Positions 18,386-28,000 of a stretch of 62,069 bases of DNA are shown here, piece by piece; within the stretch, counting starts at the first letter, position 1, and every line of letters begins with the position of its first letter. The stretch is from the NCBI GenBank assembly GCA_049472395.1, contig JBLIRR010000038.1, positions 1-62,069 of the forward strand. The letters are read 5' to 3'. The position numbers were made by a program, and so were the translations under genes. The notes under the pieces were generated by a model. It worked only from the letters and a program-made list of their open reading frames with translations, did no database searches and was not told the origin of the DNA. Source of the stretch: JBLIRR01 sp049472395 (lineage in GTDB: Bacteria > SZUA-182 > DTGQ01 > JBLIRR01).

Positions 18386-20493
18386 GTTATTTTCCCATAA
18401 ATACTTCGTTCAACCTCGCTATCTTTCCCGGCAGAGAAAGGCAGAAATCCATGAGACAAAAATTCAGGATGATGATCATGAAAGAGGTTTTGTCCCACAA
18501 GGGAAAGCTCAATATCTTTTCTCGGATTCCAACCAAGACGCGCATCCAATTCCCAATAGCTGTCAACATAGATATCGAGATTGTCCACGTACCTCAGATC
18601 CAGATCCAGTTCAACATTTTGATAAAGGTCCATTGAAGATCTGATGACGAATTGGTGATTCGGGCTGGATGTCTCCGGAGATATATCAAATGGAGGAGGA
18701 CCCGGTGGAGGAGCATCCGGAAAATTCGGGTCGTGATGATGTGGATAATTGGGATCAGCAGGAGGGGGCTGAAAGTTTTGGCTCACGTCCATATGCAAGT
18801 ATGTATAGGATGCAGAAAGGTGCCACCATGGCAACGCTTTCCAACTGGCTGACAATTCCACCCCATTGTTTTTCGCCTCAGCGGCATTGTAGCGATAAAT
18901 GGTGAGATTCTCATATTCATTCATATAGAATGCGGAATCGAGGGAGAAGGATTTTGAAAACTGAATGCGGTAGCCTACTTCATACGCGACCAAATTCTCT
19001 GATTCTTCCATTCTGGGTTGCGGCCATGAAGGCCAGGGAAAAGTCACTCCCACGGGGGATACCGTAGAGTATTCCGAACGGGAGGGTGTTCTGACCGCAC
19101 GGGATATAGATGCCCACACATTTTGATTATCTGAGGGATTCCACAGCATCCTGACGCATGGCTGGACCTCATATCCGGTATAATCATTATGCTCAAACTT
19201 CGATCCCAGTGTGAATCTCAGGATATTGCGAATAATGGTTATTTCATCCTGAAAAAAGGCGCTCACAAGATGGGTCTTGCTGCTTGCCGGATCAATGAGA
19301 AACACGGGTCTATTGGGATCATCGGTTGTTCTTTCAAATTCATCGCTGATGAAGCGATATCCGAGGCCCCAGATAATTCCCTGACGCCTGCCGACTCTGA
19401 AATTATGCTGAAAGTCTATGTCAAAGGTATCAAAGCGCTCGGTGTACTGGGATAAATTGCCCTCATCCCTTCGTTGTTCTGTCCTATCATAGTAAAACTG
19501 CAGCGACATTTCGGATAGATCGGAAAACTCATGCGTTCCCCGCAGTATCACGTTACCTCCGGAGAACTCATTATTCAAATCGAAACTTTTTAAGAATGAG
19601 GCGTTTGGATCTGAAAATACGATTCTTTCGCTGTCTTCGCCCCTATAGATATCACCTTGCAGCGTCAACGAATTGCCGCCGGATAATGACCAGTCGATAC
19701 GGCCTCCTCCTCTCAAGGCCCCCCATCCATCATCCTCCTCCTCAAATAGTGCTCTATCCCAGATACTCGGTGATTTCCAGTACGCATCCTTTTCGAAATA
19801 TTTTAGATACATCCTGCCGTACGCATCTTTCCCCAGTTTTTCCCCATACCGCAATGTACCGAATCGTCTCTCTTCATTACCGAAACCGGAGCTGACCAAT
19901 CCTCCCTGCGTATCTTCAGCCTTTTTGGTGATAATATTGATAACTCCATTGACCGCATTCGCACCCCATAATGCCGCTCCAGGCCCCCGGATGACTTCGA
20001 TCCGTTCGATGTCCTCAAAGACAGTATCTTGTACATTCCAGTAAACGCCTGAAAAAAGAGGTGTATAAAGGCTTCTTCCATCCATGAGCACCAAAAGCTT
20101 ATTGGCAGTGCGTCCGGTGAATCCCCGGGCGCTCACCGCCCAGGTACTGGAGTCAGTCTGGGCTACGTGAAGGCCAGGCACACTTCTTAATAATTCAGGG
20201 ATACTGGTGGCTCCGGACCTTCGAATCTCATCCTGAGTGATTACTGTGATGGCGGATGTGGCCTCAGAGAGTTTTTGGGGTGTTTTTAATACAGAGATGA
20301 TCGTGACCTGTTTTAACTCCTCAAGACTCATTGAGGTGAAGTCGATCGATTGGTCGCCTACGTTTTCCTTTTCATTCGCCTGACATACTATTGGCAGAGC
20401 AGCACAATATAAAAAAAATGTCAGGGCGGCGATAATTATTGTTGCTCTGCATGACCAGCGAAAGCATTTATAAGTGTGCACATAGCGCTTCAT
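18373..20493 (-). CDS. TonB-dependent outer membrane receptor with His/Pro-rich loop
   Basis: A 706-residue receptor with signal peptide (cleavage near CQANE, residue 40), plug domain at about 70-190 (AITVITQDEIRRSGATSIPE, VLMDGRSLYTPLF, IERIEVIRGPGAALWGANA) and a 22-strand barrel ending in Phe (ITCRF). It should take up a ligand bound at the surface with energy from TonB/ExbBD, which are not in this window. A late extracellular loop at about 575-625 is unusually rich in Pro, Asp and His, including HHH, and could bind metal. Head of the cluster with YfiR-like protein and two kinases, so it may act as a receptor for sensing as well as import. Ribosome-binding site GGAG precedes the ATG. Confidence 0.92.
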   Translation of the reverse strand: MKRYVHTYKCFRWSCRATIIIAALTFFLYCAALPIVCQANEKENVGDQSIDFTSMSLEELKQVTIISVLKTPQKLSEATSAITVITQDEIRRSGATSIPELLRSVPGLHVAQTDSSTWAVSARGFTGRTANKLLVLMDGRSLYTPLFSGVYWNVQDTVFEDIERIEVIRGPGAALWGANAVNGVINIITKKAEDTQGGLVSSGFGNEERRFGTLRYGEKLGKDAYGRMYLKYFEKDAYWKSPSIWDRALFEEEDDGWGALRGGGRIDWSLSGGNSLTLQGDIYRGEDSERIVFSDPNASFLKSFDLNNEFSGGNVILRGTHEFSDLSEMSLQFYYDRTEQRRDEGNLSQYTERFDTFDIDFQHNFRVGRRQGIIWGLGYRFISDEFERTTDDPNRPVFLIDPASSKTHLVSAFFQDEITIIRNILRFTLGSKFEHNDYTGYEVQPCVRMLWNPSDNQNVWASISRAVRTPSRSEYSTVSPVGVTFPWPSWPQPRMEESENLVAYEVGYRIQFSKSFSLDSAFYMNEYENLTIYRYNAAEAKNNGVELSASWKALPWWHLSASYTYLHMDVSQNFQPPPADPNYPHHHDPNFPDAPPPGPPPFDISPETSSPNHQFVIRSSMDLYQNVELDLDLRYVDNLDIYVDSYWELDARLGWNPRKDIELSLVGQNLFHDHHPEFLSHGFLPFSAGKDSEVERSIYGKITCRF

Positions 20494-20812
20494 TTTATTC
20501 TCCTTACACTTATCCGGCGATTCCCATTATGGCTCACTTATGGGAGTACAAGGGATTTCTGGCCAACAAGGTAATTGGCCATAATAAGAATTGCTGACAC
20601 GTTTCATTCCGTTTTTCCATTTAGATAGTGTATAATATAATGCCGCTTTCATGAATGCAAACGCAACAACCATTGCTGCCGATGATCATGATATGCCTGT
20701 CGGCTTTGTTTTTACAAGTATTCAAGTACTATGCCATATAATTAATGGCTTTATAACTAATTGAAATATATATAAAAGAGTAGAATAGACAAAGAGAGCT
20801 CGAGGGGTGAAG
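20494..20812. promoter_or_regulatory. Divergent regulatory region between TonB receptor and NtrC regulator
   Basis: No gene is seen. On the receptor side there is an inverted repeat GGCCAA-N8-TTGGCC (20561-20580) and a looser CCCAT...ATGGG pair (20523-20544), both possible operators for the receptor gene starting at 20493. No cobalamin-type or other known riboswitch core was recognised. Confidence 0.4.
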
Positions 20813-20829
20813 TCGCCCGATGAGACGAG
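20813..20829 (+). promoter_or_regulatory. Putative activator site TCGCCC-N5-GACGAG
   Basis: TCGCCCGATGAGACGAG lies about 95 bases upstream of the -24 element at 20924. It sits inside a larger inverted repeat (AGAGCTCG near 20795 and CGAGCTCT at 20826-20833). Similar sites occur at 14206, 22381 and 22402. Confidence 0.35.
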
Positions 20830-20923
20830 CTCTCCTCCTCTTTCAATTATCAGTGATCAATTATAATTATCTATTGTTTATCGATCAGTGTTTATTGATT
20901 GTCGATCATTTATCATTGATATC

Positions 20924-20938
20924 TGGCACGATTATTGT
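20924..20938 (+). promoter_or_regulatory. Sigma-54 (-24/-12) promoter of the second NtrC regulator
   Basis: TGGCAC-GATTA-TTGT fits the sigma-54 consensus with correct spacing and differs from the promoter at 14139-14153 by one base in the core. Expected start near 20950, giving a leader of about 50 bases before the ATG at 21001. Confidence 0.75.
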
Positions 20939-21000
20939 ATTATTTATAAATCGATACCGACAATCCATACTCTTTGGGAGCTTAAATATAAGGAAAAAGA

Positions 21001-22377
21001 ATGAAGCCATTGACTATATTATTTATAGATGACGAGTATCCTCAGCTTAAATCGTTGGAGAGTTTTTTGACGCGCCGTGGGTATGAGGTCTTTACCGCAA
21101 CAAGTGGCGAGGAGGGATATCATCTTGCCCGGGAAAACAGTATTGATTTGGTCATAACTGATTTTCGCCTGCCAGGATGGTCTGGTACTAAAGTCCTTCA
21201 AAAGATTAAAGAACTAAATCCTGAGATTGACGTGGTTATCATGACAGCCTATGGAACAATCCAAGATGCAGTTGAAATAATGAAAGCAGGTGCATACGAT
21301 TATTTGTCTAAACCAGTTGAGCTTGAGGAGCTTGAGAACTTGATCAGACGAGTACAGGAAAGACGGCAACTTGTGGCTGAAAACCGGCTTTTAAGGGAGC
21401 AACTTAAACAAAGGTTTCATTTTGACGGGATTTTCTATCAAAGCAGCCAAATGGAGGAAGTCATGAATCTTATTGCGCGGGTCGCGCCGAGCAAGACGAC
21501 CGTTTTAGTGCTCGGTGAAAGTGGCACGGGCAAAGAACTTATTTCCAGGACGATCCATTATGCCAGTCCGAGAAAAGATAAATATTACGTGGTGGTCAAT
21601 GTCGCTGCCCTGTCGGAAAGTTTGCTTGAAAGCGAGCTTTTTGGGCATGAGAAAGGGGCATTTACAGGGGCTCATCAACAGAGAATCGGCTGTTTTGAAC
21701 AAGCGGATAAAGGGACGCTCTTTATTGACGAAGTGGGTGATATCCCTTTGGCGGTTCAGGCGAAGCTTTTGCGGGCGATTCAATTCGGGCATATACAACG
21801 CTTGGGAGGCAATGAAACCATTAACGTTGATGTCAGGATTGTCGCCGCCACCAATAGAGATATTGAAAATATGGTAAAAAAAGGACAGTTCCGGGATGAC
21901 CTTTATTATCGGCTTAATGTGGTGACGATTCGGGTTCCTCCCCTGCGTTGTCGAAAGACAGATATACCCTTATTGATTGAACGATTTATTGAGCGATATT
22001 CGAAGGAAAACAGAAAAAAGATTAAAGGATATACACAGGAGGTTCTTGATACCTTAATGAAATATGACTTTCCGGGAAATGTGCGCGAACTGGAGAACAT
22101 CATTGAAAGGGCAGTTGTCCTCACCGGGGCCGAGTACATCACGTCTCAGGATCTGCCCGACTGGATCCATACCATTTTTGAGAGAGATATGGTAAATCCT
22201 AATTCCCTGGAAAATGGGTATACAGAGAAAATGAAAGCATTTGAAATTGAGATGATTACCGAGGCAATCAAACGGAATAATGGCAACCAAAGTGCGGCAG
22301 CACGATTATTACAGATTACTGAGAGACATTTGCGCTCCCGTATGGAAAAATTAGGATTAAGAAATCAGTTCAGGTAA
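21001..22377 (+). CDS. NtrC-type sigma-54 response regulator (GAFTGA, paralogue of 11651-13030)
   Basis: 458 residues with the same receiver-AAA+-Fis plan as the gene at 11651-13030 and very close sequence throughout: phospho-acceptor Asp54 (VITDFRLPGW), Walker A GESGTGKE at 172-179, GAFTGA at 219-224, Walker B LFIDEV, and an almost identical helix-turn-helix (NQSAAARLLQITERHLRSRM). No kinase gene is adjacent, so phosphate may come from the kinases at 13-18 kb. Transcription starts at a sigma-54 promoter, so the gene is itself activated by a regulator of this class, perhaps itself or its paralogue. AAGGAAA precedes the ATG closely as a ribosome-binding site. Confidence 0.93.
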   Translation: MKPLTILFIDDEYPQLKSLESFLTRRGYEVFTATSGEEGYHLARENSIDLVITDFRLPGWSGTKVLQKIKELNPEIDVVIMTAYGTIQDAVEIMKAGAYDYLSKPVELEELENLIRRVQERRQLVAENRLLREQLKQRFHFDGIFYQSSQMEEVMNLIARVAPSKTTVLVLGESGTGKELISRTIHYASPRKDKYYVVVNVAALSESLLESELFGHEKGAFTGAHQQRIGCFEQADKGTLFIDEVGDIPLAVQAKLLRAIQFGHIQRLGGNETINVDVRIVAATNRDIENMVKKGQFRDDLYYRLNVVTIRVPPLRCRKTDIPLLIERFIERYSKENRKKIKGYTQEVLDTLMKYDFPGNVRELENIIERAVVLTGAEYITSQDLPDWIHTIFERDMVNPNSLENGYTEKMKAFEIEMITEAIKRNNGNQSAAARLLQITERHLRSRMEKLGLRNQFR

Positions 22378-22380
22378 TAT

Positions 22381-22418
22381 TCGCCCTTTTTGTCGGGAAT
22401 ATCGCCCATTTGGTCGAG
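22381..22418 (+). promoter_or_regulatory. Tandem TCGCCC-N5-GTCGRG sites, 21-base period
   Basis: TCGCCC-TTTTT-GTCGGG (22381-22397) and TCGCCC-ATTTG-GTCGAG (22402-22418) lie on the same face of the helix, two turns apart, between the regulator gene and the small membrane protein gene. No -24/-12 promoter follows within the gap, so the target promoter is unclear. The repeat itself is seen in the sequence; its role as a regulator site is inferred. Confidence 0.4.
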
Positions 22419-22464
22419 AATAATAACAAAAGGAGTGATAGAATATTTAAAAAATGGAGGGAAA

Positions 22465-23070
22465 ATGATATATGTGCTTCTTATTCATATAGGGATTGCT
22501 ATTTATATACTTATTGACGGTGTCAAGAGAAAAGCAAATACTATAACCTGGGCCGTTGGTGCAACGGTTGTAGGTCCCATTATCCTTCCCGAATATATGA
22601 GGAGTTGGTCATATGGAAGGAGGTCTAAATTCTTAAAATACCTTGCCATCTTTTGGACTCTTCTATTGATCGTGGCAGGTATCTGGAGTCAGAAGAGCAC
22701 AACCAGTGTGATAAAAGGTGAGACCCTGGAATATAAGCTAGCTCTTCTCAATGGATGTGGATCTGTCCAAGAAAATGATATGGAAATCGGGCATTTTCGT
22801 AATTTGCTTGACCAATTGTCACAAAATTACATGGAAGATCGTCAGCAAATTGCAAATATGTCGGTAGTCGCTCGACAAACAATGAAGAAAAGTGGTATTG
22901 AGGTATCATTAGTAAATATTATGGAAGGCTTAAATAGCCTGTTTTTTCCTCAGAACATAAAGAGTCCTAGATATGCTCACTATGTTTTAGCCTATGCGAA
23001 TTGGAGAAAAGAAGGATTTTCACATCAAGAGACAGTTGAAAAGCTTCAGGCAATGATAAGCGGTTATTAA
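22465..23070 (+). CDS. Membrane protein of unknown function
   Basis: 201 residues from the ATG at 22465, which has GGAGGG five bases upstream. The frame stays open back to a TTG at 22390, but that would read through the tandem sites above. Two or three hydrophobic segments at about 1-18, 28-45 and 60-80 are followed by a 120-residue soluble part, mostly helical, ending in a segment (YVLAYANWRKEGFSHQETVE) that looks like a small helical repeat. I recognise no family. Its place right after the NtrC regulator suggests a link to that pathway. Confidence 0.6.
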   Translation: MIYVLLIHIGIAIYILIDGVKRKANTITWAVGATVVGPIILPEYMRSWSYGRRSKFLKYLAIFWTLLLIVAGIWSQKSTTSVIKGETLEYKLALLNGCGSVQENDMEIGHFRNLLDQLSQNYMEDRQQIANMSVVARQTMKKSGIEVSLVNIMEGLNSLFFPQNIKSPRYAHYVLAYANWRKEGFSHQETVEKLQAMISGY

Positions 23071-23118
23071 ACAGGGGAGGGGTCTTTCGTTATCGAATAT
23101 GAAAAAAGAAGGTGTGTT

Positions 23119-23135
23119 TCGCCCTGAAGGGCGTA
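23119..23135 (+). promoter_or_regulatory. Short hairpin CGCCC-TGAA-GGGCG before DUF4956 gene
   Basis: A perfect 5-bp GC stem with a 4-base loop (23120-23133) lies 50 bases before the DUF4956 start. There is no T-run, so it is not a standard terminator. It partly matches the TCGCCC motif. Function unknown. Confidence 0.25.
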
Positions 23136-23183
23136 TTGCGTGGTTTTACTATAATAATATGGGATGATCGGGAGAATACGTAA

Positions 23184-23852
23184 ATGGGTACGTTAGACCA
23201 ACTGTTCAAGACCTTGGGTGGATTATCCTATGTCGATCATCCCCTCACTATAGCGCGGGTGGTGCTTACCCTGCTCGTGACCTTTGCGGCAGGTCTTTTT
23301 ATATTCTATATCTACCGCAAGACCTTTAAAGGGGTATTGTATACGAGGAATTTCAATATAAGTCTCGTAATGACCGCTCTTGTAACCGCCCTTATTATCA
23401 TGCCCATTAGCTCTAATGTTATCCTCTCATTGGGGATGGTGGGAGCGCTGAGTATCGTGCGTTTCCGTACCGCCATCAAGGACCCAATAGATATTGTCTT
23501 TATGTTTTGGGCTATCGCAGTGGGGCTTGCGTGTGGCGCAGGCTTCTATATGGTGGCAATCGTGGGCACTCCCATGATCGGGATTTTCATATTCGGATTA
23601 AGCAGGGCGAACTTCAATAGCGAAGATCCTTATTTGCTTGTTATTCATCATACAAATGGGAGTGCCGCCGAGCTTGAGAAAACCTTGCCAGCTCATAGGC
23701 TCCAATCCCGCACCGTGACCGCTGAGGGAGTTGAATTAATGGTTGAGGTCAGGATACAGGCAGAGGATACATCCCTCATAGATAATATCCTGAAGATTGA
23801 AGGAGTAAAACATGCCGCGCTTATCAACTATAACGGGGATTATGTATCCTGA
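23184..23852 (+). CDS. DUF4956 integral membrane protein
   Basis: 222 residues with four or five membrane helices at about 22-45, 58-75, 80-95, 100-125 and 128-145, and the diagnostic segment LGMVGALSIVRFRTAIKDP of DUF4956. A soluble C-terminal domain of about 75 residues follows. Members often sit beside polyphosphate-polymerase (VTC) and CotH or lamin-tail surface proteins; here the convergent neighbour is a lamin-tail lipoprotein, but no VTC or CotH gene is in the window. The biochemical role of the family is not known. GGGAGAA precedes the ATG. Its stop codon directly abuts the stop codon of the opposite-strand gene. Confidence 0.85.
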   Translation: MGTLDQLFKTLGGLSYVDHPLTIARVVLTLLVTFAAGLFIFYIYRKTFKGVLYTRNFNISLVMTALVTALIIMPISSNVILSLGMVGALSIVRFRTAIKDPIDIVFMFWAIAVGLACGAGFYMVAIVGTPMIGIFIFGLSRANFNSEDPYLLVIHHTNGSAAELEKTLPAHRLQSRTVTAEGVELMVEVRIQAEDTSLIDNILKIEGVKHAALINYNGDYVS

Positions 23853-24791
23853 TCAAAGAAGGTTCAATTCATTTGGCTTGCCGGGAGTTGGGAGGATGGT
23901 CCGGATTTCTCCCGTCCCATCGGGGAGGTGACCGAGGCTGAAGCCGCTTGGCGCATCGCCCGTTTCCCAATCAAGTATGTCAATGATATCAGTGCCGTAA
24001 TAGAGTGTGACGCAATCATCAGATCCCAATGTGAAGGGGACAAAGTAGGAACCATCTGCAGGTGCTTCATCGGTTGCCTGAATCACGGCAAATCCACCGG
24101 GCTGCAAAGTTATTTTTGGCAATGGTGTGAGCTCATGGTCCTCATTGTCGTCTCTGAGGGCATAATCACCCAGAAAAATTGGCTCATCACCTGCAACAAA
24201 AAGCTCAATCCAGTCGTTTCCATCATCATCGGCCTTGGCCATAATCTCATTTATCACCAATGATAAAGTAGGGGGCATCTCATTCATGGCATTCGGCGTG
24301 GGCAATAGCATTTGCGTCCATCCTGCTCCGTCAGGGAAACGTCCGTAGCTGTAACCGCTTGGCGCATCGCCCGCCTCCCAATCAAGGACATCGATGATAT
24401 CAGTGCCGCAGTATAGCGTAACAGAATCATCAGAGCCCAATGTAAAGGGAACGTAGTATGAATCATCTTCCGGCTCATCATCAGTTGCCTGGATCAGGAT
24501 AAACTCCCCAGGCTGCAATATTATATCTTCAAGAAAAGTCGGCTCACGATCTTCATTGTCGTCGACGAGGGCATAATCTCCAAGATAAACAGCCTCATCG
24601 CCTACCACGTAAAGCTCAATCCAATCGTTTCCTCCATTGGCATCCCTGGCAACAATTTCGTTAATGACGAGTGTGGTAGAATATGTTGTGTCTTCGTCTG
24701 GATTATAGGAATAGGGATCGAGACAGGCTGAAAGTAATGCTATGCTTACAAGAAAAGCACTCCATATAATGTGTGTTTGTTTTTCGTGCAC
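23853..24791 (-). CDS. Lipoprotein with two lamin-tail domains
   Basis: 312 residues. A signal peptide ends in a lipobox (LLSAC, Cys near 23), so the protein is probably lipid-anchored in the envelope. Two tandem lamin-tail (LTD) domains of about 130 residues each follow, with matching segments: LVINEIVARD / LVINEIMAKA, DWIELYVVGDE / DWIELFVAGDE, LGDYAL in both, VPFTLGSDD in both, and DAPSGYSYG / DAPSGFSLG. The repeats are also close at the DNA level, so they arose by recent internal duplication. LTD domains are found in bacterial surface proteins and are thought to bind other proteins or surfaces. Tail-to-tail with DUF4956 with no bases between the stops. Confidence 0.85.
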   Translation of the reverse strand: MHEKQTHIIWSAFLVSIALLSACLDPYSYNPDEDTTYSTTLVINEIVARDANGGNDWIELYVVGDEAVYLGDYALVDDNEDREPTFLEDIILQPGEFILIQATDDEPEDDSYYVPFTLGSDDSVTLYCGTDIIDVLDWEAGDAPSGYSYGRFPDGAGWTQMLLPTPNAMNEMPPTLSLVINEIMAKADDDGNDWIELFVAGDEPIFLGDYALRDDNEDHELTPLPKITLQPGGFAVIQATDEAPADGSYFVPFTLGSDDCVTLYYGTDIIDILDWETGDAPSGFSLGHLPDGTGEIRTILPTPGKPNELNLL

Positions 24792-24822
24792 TGAAATCTT
24801 CCTTTTTTTACACTCATTTTAT

Positions 24823-24837
24823 ACAAATATTATGCCA
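24823..24837 (-). promoter_or_regulatory. Possible sigma-54 promoter of the lamin-tail lipoprotein
   Basis: Minus-strand TGGCAT-AATAT-TTGT has correct -24/-12 spacing and differs from consensus at two fixed positions. It lies 31 bases upstream of the ATG at 24791. No TCGCCC-type site was seen upstream. Confidence 0.4.
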
Positions 24838-25009
24838 ATTCTTTCTCAACCTCTTCTTCGAATTGAATCGGAGCAGCACCGCTCGGATATCCAGTTGCCG
24901 TTAATCTGCCATATGTAATTCAGCATCATCTGATGCCCATTGTGCTAGTACTAGTGATAAATAAAACAAAATTTTGGCAAAAACATTCTCAGACATTATT
25001 AAATGAACG

Positions 25010-28000
25010 TCAGCAGCAAAATTCTTTAATTTTTTTTCCTATCTCATCGATTTGTGAATAAATCAAGGGGGTAATAAATATGGTAAGAAGTATGCCAAAG
25101 AGTAATCCTCCTATAATTGTTATGGCTAAAGGTCTTCGAAGCTCTGCGCCTTCTCCTTTTGCCAAGGCCATGGGTATAAGGCCGAAGATAGTGGTAAGAG
25201 AGGTTATTAAAATGGGTCTGATCCTGGTTTTGCTCCCCTTTTTTATGGCAGCTATCTTCCCTATTCCTTTTGCTCGGAGGATATTTATATACTCCACCAT
25301 GACGATGCCATTATTCACTACAATCCCGGCAAGGATAATGACTCCGATCACGACGGATACTGAGATGCTCTCGGAGGTTATTAATAAGGTCCATAGGACG
25401 CCGGCAACTGCCGCGGGGATTGAGAACATTATTACCGCAGGATGTGAGAAGGATTCAAACTGGCCGGCCATAATCATATAGACCAGTATCACTGCTAAAA
25501 GGAAGGCGAGAGAAAGCCCTGAGAATGTCTCCTGCATTTTTTCATAGGCCCCCCCATATTCAATAAAATACCCTTCCGGAAAAGGAATCTCTCCTACTTT
25601 TTCCTTTATATTATCGATGATTGATCCGGTATCCCGCCCAATTTTCGATGCAGTAACCGACGCGCATCTTATCTGGTTTTCCCTTAATATTTCAGTAGGT
25701 CCCACATCCTGTTTCAATTCGGCAAGATCAGAGAGTCTGATAATCCTATTATTAATAATGCCGATAGTAATATTCTTAATATCCTCAAGACTGTCCCGAT
25801 CATCCTCTCGCAGTTGAACGTTGATGTCTATTTCCTCATCCTCTCTTCTGAATCTCGTGGCAACATCTCCATTAATACTTGCCTTGAGTATCCGGCTTAT
25901 ATGCGATACTGAAAGCCCCATCCGGGCACATTTTTCCCTATCAAAGAATATATTAAATTCAGGGTTTCCGAATGTCAGGGCCTCCTGAAGGTCCCGGATG
26001 CCCCGTATAGTTGACATGCGTGATTTGATCTGGCCGGATAGATCTTTTAATATCAGAAGGTCAGGGCCAAATATCTTGATATGAATATCCTTTCCCTGGC
26101 TGCCACCAGTGGTGTGGCTTTGAAGATTAGTGTATTCTATATTTTCGATCTGGGGTATCTTCAATATTTTTTTCCTGGCACGATCAATAAGAGATTCGGT
26201 GGCAATAGAATAAATGAGATCATTTTTGAAATTAATGAACATAAACCCTTTTTCAGAAGAAAGGTTATGCTCTGAGGAACCAACCACTGCATGAACATAC
26301 ACCACTTCAGGCATGTCAAGGAAGATTTTTTCTATTTTTCTCGCTACCTTATCTGTCTCTTCGAGTCTGGTGCCCTTGGGCAGGTCAAACCTGAGCATAA
26401 ATGTCCGGTCATTTGAAGGGGGCATAAACTCTTTGCCAATAGGGATTGCCAGCAGCAGGCTTGCACCTAGAAAGAGAAAAACATAAAGAAGGCTCATTAT
26501 CTTATGATCAAAGGCAAAGGTGAGAAATCGCTGTTGAAGTCTTGTGACAAGTCTTACCATCAGATTATGCTCCTCGTGGCTATATTTTTTGGCGTCCAGG
26601 AAACGGGAAGCGGCAAGGGGAACTAAAATGAGCGCTATGGTAAGGGAGGCAATCAGAGAAAATGATACCGTGAGAGCAAGATCCTTGAAGATTTTCGTGG
26701 CAACATTGGTGGTGATAAATCCTATGGGGATGAATACCGCCACTGTGGTCAGTGTTGCGGCAATAATGGGGCTGGCCATCTCCTGTGCCCCTATTTTAGC
26801 CGCACTGATCCTTGATTTCTCCCCTTCCTGTAAATGGCGGAAGACATTCTCAAGCACCACAATAGAATTGTCCACAAGCATGCCCACTGCCATTGCTAAT
26901 CCTCCTAACGTCATTAAATTTAAGGTAAGACCCATAAAATGCATGGGGATAAAAGTGGCAAGAATAGAGATTGGAATAGCAAGGGCAAGAATGAGAGTAG
27001 GGCTTACATGATGCAGAAAAAGGAAGAGGATAATAATTGCCAGAATACCGCCAAATACCAGATTTGAGCGTACATTGCCGATAGATCGATTAATATACTC
27101 GGATTGGTCAAAAGTCTTTCTAATAGCGACTCCAGAGGGCAGCTGGCTGTTTATATCATGAATTGTCTCCCATGTATTCTTTGCAACCCGCACCGTGTTA
27201 AGGCCCCTCTGTTTGGTAAGTATTATTGTTGCGCTCGGCTCAAGATTGGCCCGTCCGAGGACTAACTCTTCTCCATGCCCATCAATAACCTGGGCAACAT
27301 CTTTAATATATACAGGGGCATTATCATTGCACGTCAGAATTAAGTCGCCAATTTCCTCAACGCGTTTAAATTCACCAATGGAGCGGATGGTATAATCCTT
27401 GTAGCCACGCTTCAGAGTGCCTTCTGATTCATTTCTGTTTTCAGCCTCAAGACGGTGAATAATGTCCACTATCGTTAATGCCCTGCTGGCAAGGGCTTTT
27501 TGATCTATGAATACATTAATCTTCTTCAATGGACCGCTATATATTTCACACGAGGCAATCCCATCCACTGCCAATAACCTGTCTTTTATAAAATGTTCAC
27601 CAATATCCTGGAGTTGGTGTACATTTTTATCCCCACCAGCAAGACTCAACACCATTATAGGAATATCTGCCGGATTAAATTTCATAATGACCGGATCATC
27701 CGCCTCATCTGGCCAGAAATATTCATCAATCTGATCAATTTTTTCCCTGATATTTTGAGACACGATATCCATATTTTCGCCCCAATTAAACTCGGCAAAT
27801 ATAGAAGATGAGCCTCGTTGGGAGATTGAGTGTAATTTCTTTAAACCCTGCACTTGGCTCACCGCCCCTTCTATCAATTTCGTGACACTGTTTTCTATTT
27901 CTTCGGGGCTGGCATTTTCATAGTTGGTAACGATCATTACCCCTGGGAAGGTGAGATCGGGCAGAAGATCGACAGGAAGGCGCATAAGACCTGCGATCCC

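Noticed and set aside
22390..22464. TTG start giving 25 more residues for the membrane protein at 22465
   Set aside because: It reads through the tandem TCGCCC repeats, and the ATG at 22465 has an excellent ribosome-binding site.
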